Source: Mercenaria mercenaria (Eukaryota > Mollusca > Bivalvia > Venerida > Veneridae). Taken from it: a DNA stretch of 64,000 nt. The stretch lies in contig NC_069363.1 of NCBI RefSeq assembly GCF_021730395.1, positions 55,113,001 to 55,177,000 on the forward strand. Direction: 5' to 3'. The stretch's first letter is position 1, and each line of letters opens with the position of its first letter. Shown here in pieces: positions 22,801-34,800 of this stretch. The notes beneath the pieces were generated by a model. It searched no databases. It was not told the DNA's origin and worked only from the letters and a program-made list of their open reading frames with translations. A program made the position numbers and the translations under genes.

Positions 22801-25800
22801 TTTAGTATTTAAGACATGTATGGATTGTGCTTAAGCCTTATGAATTGTTGAATTAGTTTTACTGCTTGAGTAAATAAATAACGGTAACCGGACCTCTAGA
22901 CCCGGAGTCTGGAGATCCGGTAATCAATATACATGTACTGTTATGTATTGTAATACTAGTGTACAAGGGAATTGCTGTTAAAAATTATGATTAGTTGTCA
23001 TAAAGTTGCCATTATTACGTTTATTTTTGTAAATATTTTATGTATAATTAGCTGTCACTCGGGTTTGAGGCATATTGAATATGAAATTTTAACAGCGATT
23101 TCCGGTAGTCACCGTTATTTATTTACTCAAGTAGTAAAACGAATTCAACAATTCATGTAAATACAATTCTCAGTATTCATATGATTACCTGATATCTAGC
23201 CTGCCATGTACGGGTTGTCTAGAGGTCCAGTAACCGGACCTCTAGACTCATAACAGGACCTCTAGACTTTGAGTTTAGAGGTCCAGTTACCGGATCCCTA
23301 GTCACTTCCTATGAAATAGGCAAAGCCTCAAAGCGTCAGCTCAAATTATGAATTCAGGATTAGCTAAAAAAATATATATTACAAAGAAACTATTCACTTC
23401 TCAAAAGAAAGTGAATATTTGCTAGACCCTATTCACTTGAAAAGGGCAAGTTTACATTTAGCGTCATCATACCTGTTACAGCGAATATCATACATTGCAA
23501 AATTTAAGGGAAGCCGGCGTCATGTTGACGTCATTTCCTATCCGCCGATTAGAGGGATGGCAGCTATAAAATATCAGATCATAAATTAAGCCATCCCATT
23601 ATGCCAAATGTGTCAGGCTTACACCAAATATTTCCACTACCAGCACCAGTCACCCCCAAAACCCTTGAGTATCACACCTGCAGCTGCTGCCCCATCCGCA
23701 GCTAGTAGTAACTCTGCATCGGTTTCTTTTTTCCCCAACTCTAATTTACGACACATTTTCCCCATTTTACTGGAACTGGTACCAGCCCAAAAATCTGGGG
23801 GAAAAAATCCCTGGTATTTTTTAAATTCTGTTTTTTTTTTCTTTTTTTATGTAAGAAGCTACTTTCTTAGCATTTTGCATGCATTCTGCTTTTAGACTTC
23901 TTTTATACATCATTTCAAGAAGCAGGTGTTTCTGGCATAAATCTTAATACTATGATGAAAATTTTACAAGAATAATGTGTAAAGTCTGTGCAGGTTACTG
24001 TCAATTTTAGATGAAAAATAAGCTACAATGTTAAAAGATTTTTATTTCATTATACTCAAACTACATGTATGTCAACAGAAATAACTTTAATGTAAGTTTG
24101 TCATTTGTACTAGTCTATACTTCAGTGTTTTACTATTGTGTTTATAGTTTACAGCTTGAGTACCCAGGCTCACTGCTCCATAGTCATTTTCCATATATTA
24201 TATGTTTACATTGATGGAAACCATGTCTAGGCATTATACTCAACCTCTTTTGACCTCAAAATGATTGGTATTTTACAGTGTTTCATTTATTCTACAGCTG
24301 TACGATGAGAAGGAAATGTTGAAAGGAAAACTGGATCTTCTGAGCAACACTAACATGGTGGATTTTGCTATGGATGTCCATAAAACATTGTATCCAGATC
24401 AGGAAGTTCCAGCAAGTCAGTAAAATTTGTTGTTTTTTTTTGCTCCCCCCAGAGCTCCAGATAAGATTTTAGGTTAAAGGGTATTTTACCCCCTAGTTTT
24501 TTTTTCAAAGGGTATTTTACTCCTAGATGTTTTTTCAAAAGGGTATTTTAGAATTCTAAATTGTATTTCAGAATTCGAAATCATTTAAAAGGGTAATAAT
24601 GATAACTGTTTGTATAATTTTCTGATATTCATGTGCTCCGCTGAAGTGCCTTTGTCGACCAATGCTGTTTTCCTGAATATCTTGAGCCTTCATTCAAATA
24701 GTTTTAACATTTAGTTTACTGCATACATTACATCTTACACTACATCTTAATTTCAGTTACTGACCACTGCGATATATCAACAGCCAGTGATACTTTGACT
24801 GTCAATGTTTTTTTCAGAAACACCAACATGTATGTGCTTCGGCTTTTTCAACAGTTACCCATTATATATCATAGATCACGTGCTTAGCGATAGGCATTGT
24901 CCGAGTCATCTCTTGTCACACACTAATATACTTGAAGAAGAAAATGGCATTATTTTACGATATCGTTTGCGTTTGCTTTTATGAGACACCATTTTGTTTG
25001 TTGTACTCGATTACAAAAAGGATGTGCTTGATTTACGATAAAATTGGATTACGCACTTAAATCGAGTAAAATACGTATCCCGTTTTTTCAATGCGTATCA
25101 GTACGCGTAGGTTTGATTTTAAATGCATTTTTTGTAAATTTCAAAACGTATTTACGCAAATATGCATCTTATCTGGAGCTTTGCCCCCCCCCCCCCCCCC
25201 CCCCCCCCATGAGTGGTGGAGGCATATAGATTTGGTCTTGTCTGTGCGTCCGTCCGTCCGAGGTTCGTTACGCGCCTAGCTCAAAAAGTATTTGATATAA
25301 ATTGATGAAACATTGCATGAGTCTTTATCATGATATGAACTTGTGCACCTCCTATTTTTCGTCTGGCTCCACCCCCTATTTTCCGAGTTATGGCCCCTGA
25401 AATAGTCAAAAATGCACATTTTCACCTTGTGACGCGCCTAGCTCAAAAAATATTTGATGTAAATTGATGAAACCTTGCATGAGTCTTTATCATGATATGA
25501 ACTTGGGCACCTCCTATTTTTTATCTGGCTCCGCCCCCTATTTTCAGAGATATGGCCCCTGAAATAGTCAAAAATGCACATTTTCACCTTGTGACACGCC
25601 TAGCTCAAAAAGTATTTGATATAGATTCATGAAACCTTGAATAAGTCTTAATCATGATATATGCATGTGCACCTCCTATTTTTTATTTTGGTCCGCCCCC
25701 TATTTTCAGAGTTATGGCCCCTGAAATAGTCAAAAATGTACATTTTCATCTTGTGATGCACCTAGCTCAAAAAGTATTTAATATAAATGGTTGAAAACTT

Positions 25801-28800
25801 GCATAAGTCTTTATCATGAAATAAACTTGCACACCTTTTATTTTTTGGCTGGCTCCACCCCCTATTTTAAAGTTATGGGCCCTGAAATAGTATAAAAATG
25901 CACATTTTCACCTAATTATGTGCCTAGCTCAAAAAGTATTTGATGTAAATTCTTGAAACTTTGTTTGAGTCTTTATCATGATGTGTCCTTGCACACTTGG
26001 TATTCTTCCTGAGAATCTTCGCATTTATTACAGAGTTATGGCCCTTGAAATAGCCAAAATTGTGGATTTTTTGTTCTTAATGATGTCACTGAGCTAAATT
26101 TATGTACACAAATTTAGCCTTATTATAGTTAATATAACATAAATATACAAGTAGCAATGTTACAATTCTCATAGTATAAATGAGCCGTGCCATGAGAAAA
26201 CAAACATAGTGGGTTTGCGACCAGCATGGATCCAGACCAGCCTGCGCATCCGCGCAGTCTGGTCAGGCTCCATGCTGTTCGCTTTTAAAGCCTATTGGAA
26301 TTGGAGAAACTGTTAGCGAACAGCATGGAGCCTGACCAGACTGCGCGGATGCGCAGGCTGGTCTGGATCCATGCTGGTCGCAAACCCACTATGTTGGTTT
26401 TCTCATGGCATGGCTCAAATATTGCTGTATTGTAATTTGCATAGCAATGTTATTTTCATGTTAGGCCAAGCTGTCTTCTGCTGTACCAAAAACACTGAGG
26501 TGTTCATTTCATTACACAAGCAAGGGGAGAAACTTATAATAATTCTTTGTAAATGACATGAAGTGTAACTTCACCAGTGTTAACTAATTCACTCTTACTT
26601 TCATACCATTGAGCAATGCTAGGGTGAAATGGCTGCCTTGTACCACAGTCTTTTAAAGGGCTGTAAAAGGGCTTGTGTTGTATGAGTTTTGAATTTATTG
26701 TTTTAATGTTCAAGAAAAAAATGTATTACTTTTCAGCATTCTTTGCTAAGAGAGGAAATGTAGTGACACAGCTTAAGTCTTTGCAAGCAGAGACAGAATT
26801 GATCACAAAAATCTTTGAAGATCCAGAGGTGATGAGACAAATGCAAAGTTCAAGGTAAAGTACATAATTATACTGCAGGCCATTTTTGCATTCTGAATGC
26901 TAACAAAGAAGCAAAACTGTAGTATACTGTAGAATAGCAAAAAAACTCAAAACTTTAAAAAATCATAAAAAATGGGAACTTTTAACTTAAGACATGTAGA
27001 AAAAACATGCTTTTTTGGTTTGGGGCTACCTCCTTTTATCAGAGATAACTTTACAGGTGGGAAAAGCCTAATACAAATGTACTGTTAAACTTTAATATTT
27101 TGGGGACTAAATTTTGTTGGTTTCATGGTAGCCTCAACTATATTAAATCTGATGAGCGATCAGGATATGCATTTTATCTTAAATATTTGAAACCTGCAAG
27201 TTAATGTCACTGCAAAATAATGCATAGTCTAAAGCCAAACCACAGAATGAGAGATATGTATATAATTTATATAACAGTATTCGTGAAAATTGCTGAAGAA
27301 ATGACCAACATGAACTCACATACTTCCATGAATGACGATGAAGTAATTTGAGCCGTGCCATGAGAAAACCAACACAGTGGGTTTGCGACCAGCATGGATC
27401 CAGACCAGCCTGCGCATCCGCGCAGTCTGGTCAGGATCCATGCTGTTTGCTTTCAAAGCCTAATGGAATTAGAGAAACTGTTAGCGAACAGCATGGATCC
27501 TGACCAGACTGCGCAGATGCGCAGGCTGGTCTGGATCCATCCTGGTCGCAAAGCCACTATGTTGGTTTTCCCATGGCGCGGCTCATTTAAAGTTTCAGGC
27601 AGTAATATAATTGAATAAACCAATAAGTGTTGTTCACCAACTCTGGCTGTTCCACATGACTAGACTACTGATAGATCTTATTAATTACTTGTAGATAGCC
27701 ATAAATATCTACAGTAAATGAAAAGAGTGCACACAATACAAGAATATAGTGATTGCAAAAAAGTGTAGTTAAATTATTTTATTAAAGACACTGACCTCCA
27801 GATCTGGCTTAAATAATCTTTCTTTCAAATTGAAGTTTGATCATTTTATGAACATTAGAATATGAGTTCTGCTTCAAATCAAGAAAAAAAGATGACTGGG
27901 TCGGGAATCGAACTCCGGACTGCTGTAGCAATAAAGACTTTTGCCCGTCGCCATAACAAATAGCACTATGGTGGAATTAGTGAATTATGACTTCAAAATA
28001 TACATATTCATAATCGAGGCAGTTTACCTGGAGTGAAGCGTCAAATGCTTTACAATTTTTATCAAAAAAAGTACCGGTAGTAAAAACAGCAAATTCTCAT
28101 GTGTTTCCATAACATATAGTTTGTCAGGAATTAAGTTTTAAAGCCTTAAGAAATATTTACATTTATTTCCAGATATCTAAAAAAATATTCTTTTTGTTGT
28201 TGTCGAACGATCTGGAATCCAGTCCCTTTAAGAATTTTATATGTGGGTTTTGTTTATTCTGATTTTGGTCAAACTTAGAAGAAGAAAATTTGTGTTTCTT
28301 GTATTTTCCATGGCTTCTCTTATCAGTATAGCATGTGATTTGTTTTTGTTTTAAAAGGGAGAATGGTATGACCTCTGTGTGTTTAAAAGGGGAAGTAATG
28401 TTGTAGATGGTCTGTGAGACTGACTAGGTCAAAGTATGTTGATGTATGTGTCTTTCATTTCAGAGATGGAAGACAGCTGTCTGATTACTTATACAAAGAA
28501 CACGGGGTAAGTTAAATTTGTTCATTCAAAACAAGTTAAAGCTACTGATACACACTTACAAGATTAAAGCACTTTTAGTGATGTAGAATGGCTGACATAG
28601 CAGAGAGGTCCTGACATTCCGTTTAGTAGTCTAATGTTTGACCTTTAGTTTGGCTGTATGTCTTTCACAATCTGATCTTAGTACATTGTATTCTCTTCAA
28701 AGCTGATACATAACATCAGTTACATGAAGACAAGAACTGAAATTTATTAGTAGAATGAAAAAGCAATGTTAAACTCAAGATAGTCACAGAAAAATATTCA

Positions 28801-31800
28801 GCTGGTGTTGCTATTTATGGCTCCTTCAAGTTTCATTTTTGTTTACTACACATTGTTTAAAGACTTTGGGTACAAAACATGGAAGAGTAGAATAAACTTG
28901 TCTTTGATCATACTGACCATGGAAATAACTCTTAGATATGCATTAATGAAGAAATAATTAACTAAATCCTGATCATATTTTTCACTACAGAATTTTGTAT
29001 TAATTTACAGTTTATTTGCAGTTTGTTTCGTAACAAGATTTTCTTTGTTTCAGTTTAAAGCAGAAATGATTGATACTCTGTACAACTATGCCAAGTTTCA
29101 GTATGAATGTGGTAATTATTCTGCAGCAGCTGAATATCTCTACTTTGTTAGAATCCTGGTACGTACACTCTTGTTCTTTAGGATCCTAGTCTGTACCTCA
29201 AGTGTGTTAGAATCCCACTACCGGTATATACCATTTGTTCATTAGAATCATAGAATGTACCTTTTTAGCTCACCTGTCACGAAGTGACAAGGTGAGCTTT
29301 TGTGATCGCGCAGTGTCCGTTGTCCGTCCGTGCGTAAACTTTTCCTTGTGACATCTCTAGAGGTCACATTTTTCATGGGATCTTTATGAAAATGGGTCAG
29401 AATGTTCATCTTGGTAAATTCTAGGTCAAGTTCGAAACTGGGTCACGTGCATTCAAAAACAAGGTCAGTAGGTCTAAAAATAGAAAAACCTTGTGACCTC
29501 TCTAGAGGCCATATATTTCACAAGATCTTCATGAAAATTGGTCAGAACGTTCACCTTGATGATATCTAGGTCAGGTTCAAAACTGGGTCACGTGCCATCA
29601 AAAACTAGGTCAGTAGGTCAAATAATAGAAGAACCTTGTGACCTCTCTAAAGGCCATATTTTTCATGGGATCTGTATGAAAGTTGGTCTGAATGTTCATC
29701 TTGATGATATCTAGATCAAATTTGAAACTGGGTCACGTGCGGTTAAAAACTAGGTCAGTAGGTCTAAAAATAGAAAAACCTTATGACCTCTCTAGAGGCC
29801 ATATATTTCATGAGATCTTCATGAAAATTGGTCAGTATGTTCACCTTGATGATATCTAGGTCAGTTTCGAAACTGGGTCATGTGCGGTCAAAAACTAGGC
29901 CAGTAGGTATAAAAATAGAAAAACCTTGTGACCTCTCTAGAGGCCATATTTTTCATGAGATCTTCATGAAAATTAGTGACAATAGTCGGAATGTTCACCT
30001 TGATGATATCTAGGTCAAGTTAGAAACTGGGTCACGTGCCGTCAAAAACTAGGTCAGGAGGTCAAATAATAAAAAAACTCTCTAGAGGCCATACTTTTCA
30101 TGGGAATTGTATGAAAGTTGGTCTGAATGTTCATCTTGATGATATCTAGGTCAAGTTTGAAACTGGGTCAACTGCGGTCAAAATCTAGGTCAGTAGGTCT
30201 AAAATTAGAAAAATCTTCAGACCTCTCTAGAGGCCATATTTTTCAATGGATCTTCATGAAAATTGATCTGAATGTTCACCTTGATGATATCTAGGTCTGT
30301 TTCGAAACTGGGTCATGTGCGGTCAAAAACTAGGCCAGTAGGTATAAAAATAGAAAAACCTTGTGACCTCTCTAGAGGCCATATTTTTCATGAGATCTTC
30401 ATGAAAATTAGTGAGACTGTTCACCTTGATGATATCTAGGTAAATTTCAAAACAGGGTCACATACCTTCGAAAACTAGGTCAATAGGTCAAATAATAGAA
30501 AAACCTTGTGACCTCTCTAGAGACCATATTTTTCAATGGATCTTCATGAAAATTGGTCAGAATTTTTATCTTGATAATATCTAGGTCAAGTTCAAAACTG
30601 GGTCACATGAGCTCAAAAACTTGGTCTTTATGTCAAATCATAGAAAAAAACGACGTCATACTCAAAACTGGGTCATGTGGGAAGAGGTGAGCGATTCAGG
30701 ACCATCATGGTCCTCTTGTTTTGTTAGAATCCTAGAACATACCTCTTGTTTGTTAGTCTTAGAATCGCAGTATGTTTCATCTACTACTGGTTTTTCGTGG
30801 AGTCTTTGTTGAGTTATGGAGTCCCTTTTTGGCTTAATTTTGATGCTTAACCAGAATCTTGATTTCTTGAAATATTCTTGAACTGTTGTAAATATGCCTA
30901 CTTAACAGCGTGGAAAAAAACATGTTCTTTGTTGTGTGTTGCAGGAATTTATTAAATAATAAGTATTAAAAGATATTTCGAAAGTGTCTCCAGAGTCCTG
31001 CATATTTTCATGTTCTCTTGTGATATGTATAAAAGTAACAGATTAAACAATTGCGTTTTTCAGCTACCACCAAATGACAGAAATTACTTGAATGCATTAT
31101 GGGGGAAGTTAGCTTCAGAGATTCTCATGCAAAACTGGGACACAGCGCTAGAAGATCTGAACAGACTCAAAGAAGTGATAGAGGCAAATGTAAGTAATCT
31201 ATTTATGTAGTACACGTTTTAGATTCCTGAGAAAGCTCAAGTAAAATCTGTACATCATATTTAGTGTTCAGAGCATAACTTATTAACCGTTCAAGGTATT
31301 GACTTCAAACTTGGGATGTAGGTAGGTGGTGATGAGGTGATAAGCAGAATGCATGAACCAGGGTGGTAGGTCAAAGGTCAAGGTCAAATTTGCCCATCAT
31401 ATTTTGATATTTGTGTCCAGAGCATAACCTAAAAACAATGAAAGGTATTGACTTGAAATTTGGAAGATACGCAGGTGGTGATGAGACATTATGCTGCAGC
31501 AATCTACATTTAAAGCCCCCCCATCATGCTTCCCACCAAAAAAGGAGCTGACAGAACTCTTGTGGTGTGGGGAGGGGGTGATGGGGGGTTATATATTTGT
31601 TTATTATGCACAGTGCAGTCTTGAGGTCAATGAAAACTAGTACCACACAAATAATACTGTTAATGTATTACATATATGTTTGTTTCTAATAAAGCTTTAT
31701 TGTGGCTAATCCCTTTTCAAAATTTACAATAGAAATTCATAGCTGGTTAAGAGTTATACCGATATAACATACTGAGGTTTTTGTTATGTTTGGTGAATAG

Positions 31801-34800
31801 CCAATGTTTATACAGACCTTGAAGTTCTTGAATTGCGTGAATTTTATCCTTGAAAGTCTGTCATAATCTTGAATATACCTGTTTTCATTGCAGACATTTG
31901 GAAGTGCTTTGTTATCTCTGCAACAACGTACCTGGCTGATCCACTGGAGTTTGTTTGTATTCTTCAATCATCCAAAAGGTCGTGACCTGATCATTGACAT
32001 GTTTCTGTACTCACAACTGTATCTGAATGCTATACAGACCATGTGCCCTCACATACTCCGATACCTGACTACAGCTGTCATTACTAACAAAACTAGACGA
32101 AGAACTGTTCTCAAAGATCTGGTCAAAGTTATCCAACAGGTTTGTATAGTGTGATTGTAGTTCACTTAAACATTTGTAACTGAAAACATGGGGTCGTCGT
32201 ACACAGTCATGTTATTATAGTTTCATTATGTTTTGTGTAGGACAGTAACATCAGTTTATTTATATGAATCCTGTTAACTTACTCAGAAGCCTCAGGGCCT
32301 CTGTGGCCGAGTGATTAAGGTCGCTGACTTCAAATCACTTGCTCTTCACCGATGTGGGTTCAAGCCTCACTCAGGGCATTGAACTTTTCACGTGAGGAAG
32401 CCATCCAGCTGGCTTACGGAAGGTTTGTGGTTCTACCCAGGTGCCCGCTCATAATGAAATAATGTACGGAGGGGAACCTTGGGTCTTCCTCCACCATCAA
32501 AGCTGGGAAGTCGCCATATGACCTGCAATTGTGTCGGTGCGATGTTAAACCCAACAAAAACAAACAAACAAAATACTCAGAAGCCACAGTTACTGTAGAT
32601 GCGTTAGTATGATAATTATTTTATTTTCTCCAGTAAAGTAGCAGTTTTCTGAAGGTGGATAATATTACTGTTCACTATAAAAATTCTCATATACAGTTTC
32701 AGAGATTATTGTATAGAAAATAACACTAAGTCTTGTAAGAAAGGAAAAGAAGTTTGTTTTTTTTCTTAAATATGAGAAATGTAGAAAGATTTTACGTAAC
32801 AGAAACATGAGTATTGATCTATGTCAGTCACGCCTTAGTATAATAACTATTACAGGAGTCGTACACCTACAAAGATCCTATCACAGAGTTTGTAGAATGT
32901 CTGTATGTCCATTTTGACTTTGATGGAGCCCAGAAAAAGCTGAGAGAATGTGAATCCGTGAGTACAGCTTTATTGCATCTTAAAGCCTTCTCTTTGATAT
33001 TCAAAATGTTTTAAAAGTGAGACAACAGATTTGTAATGGAGCTTAAAACTAAGGCAAGTCGGCTAAAATCGCTAACCAGTTAAATTTTAGAAGTTCCATT
33101 TTGTGACCAGTTTGTTAACTTTAGAAAAACACTTTAATTCCAATCAAGGGTCCTAGAGTTTGAGCCCATGACAAGGGCAAATGTTGAAAATTGATATGAC
33201 AGAAAACAACCCAAAGTCATTTTTTTGTGTAGATAGTATGTCAGAAATTCGGAGAACTAGTAACTCTTGAAAAATAGATACTTTTTGATCAGGAAACCAG
33301 TTACAATGTTTTGTAGATTGCCTATCATTAATTCAACGTTGCTTGAACTTACCCTTCTTGTTCCTAAGTTTTACAGAAAAAGTTATTGAAACATAGTTTT
33401 TGCTAGAATATCTTTAAACGGAACAGTTTATAAATATTTATACTCAAAATGAAATGTTTCAGGTGCTGATGAATGATTTCTTCTTGGTGGCGTGTTTAGA
33501 AGACTTCATAGAGAATGCAAGATTGTTGATATTTGAGACTTTTTGTAGAATACATGAGTGTATCAGTATCAAGTAAGAGTTACATACTCCATTTTTAGCT
33601 CACCTGTCACAAAGTGACAAGGTGAGCTTTTGTGATCGCGCGTCGTCCGTCCGTCCGTAAACTTTTGCTTGTGACCACTCTAGAGGTCACATTTTTCATG
33701 GGATCTTTATGAAAGTTGGTCAGAATGTTCATCTTGATGATATCTAGGTCAAGTTCGAAACTGGGTCATGTGCGGTCAAAAACTAGGTCAGTAGGTCTAA
33801 AAATAGAAAAACCTTGTGACCTCTCTAGAGGCCATATATTTCACAAGATCTTCATGAAAATTGGTCAGAATGTTCACCTTGATGATATCTAGGTCAAGTT
33901 CGAAACTGGGTCACGTGCCTTCAAAAACTAGGTCAGTAGGTCTAAAAATAGAAAAACCTTGTGACCTCTCTAGAGGCCATATATTTCACAAGATCTTCAT
34001 GAAAATTGGTCAGAACGTTAACCTTGATGATATCTAGGTCAAGTTCGAAACTGGGTCACGTGCCTTCAAAAACTAGGTCAGTAGGTCAAATAATAGAAAA
34101 ACCTTGTGACCTCTCTAAAGGCCATATTTGTTGTGGGATTTGTATGAAAGATGGTCTGAATGTTCGTCTTGATGATATCTAGGTCAAGTTCGAAACTGGG
34201 TCACGTGCGGTCAAAAACTAGGTCAGTAGGTCTAAAAATAGAAAAACCTTGTGACCTCTCTAGAGGCCATATATTTCATGAGATCTTCATGAAAATTGGT
34301 CAGAATGTTCACCTTGATGATATCTAGGTCAAGATTGAAAGTGGGTCACATGCCGTCAAAAACTAGGTCAAATAATAGAAAAACCTTGTGACCTCTCTAG
34401 AGGCCATATTTTTTATGGGATCTGTATGAAAGTTGGTTTGAATGTTCATCTTGATGATATCTAGGTCAAGTTCGAAAGTGGGCCACGTGCCTTCAAAAAC
34501 TAGGTCAGAAGGTCAAATAATAGAAAAACCTTGTGACCTCTCTAAAGGCCATATTTTTCATGGGATCTGTATGAAAATTGGTCTGAATGTTCATCTTGAT
34601 GATATCTAGGTCAAGTTCGAAACAAGGTCAAGTGCGGTCAAAAACTAGGTCAGTAGGTCTAAAAATAGAAAAACCTTGTGACCTCTCTAGACGCCATACT
34701 TGTGAATGGATCTCCATAAAAATTGGTCAGAATGTTCATCTTGATGATGTCTAGGTCAAATTTGAAAGTGGGTCACGTGCCTTAAAAAACTAGGTCAGTA

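Larger units (their letters stand above)
17674..23312. mobile_element. Outer foldback element split by a 4.8-kb insertion
   Basis: Inverted ends ATAGGCAGTGGCTAG (17674) and, inward from the right, ATAGGAAGTGACTAG share 'tccagtaaccggacct'. A second inverted block pairs 17755-17800 (caggctagaggttcggttatcaat ... ctgagaattgtatttac) with 23158-23225. Short modules 'ggtaaccggacctctagac' and 'cggagtctggag' recur at 17695-17735, 22884-22925 and 23225-23300. The 4,783-bp element at 17904-22686 sits between the arms. The exact ends and target duplication are not certain. Confidence 0.55.

Noticed and set aside
27893-27960. tRNA-like B box (TTCGATTCCCGACCC on the minus strand)
   Set aside because: No full cloverleaf could be placed. 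It is probably a SINE fragment or chance, and is too weak to annotate.
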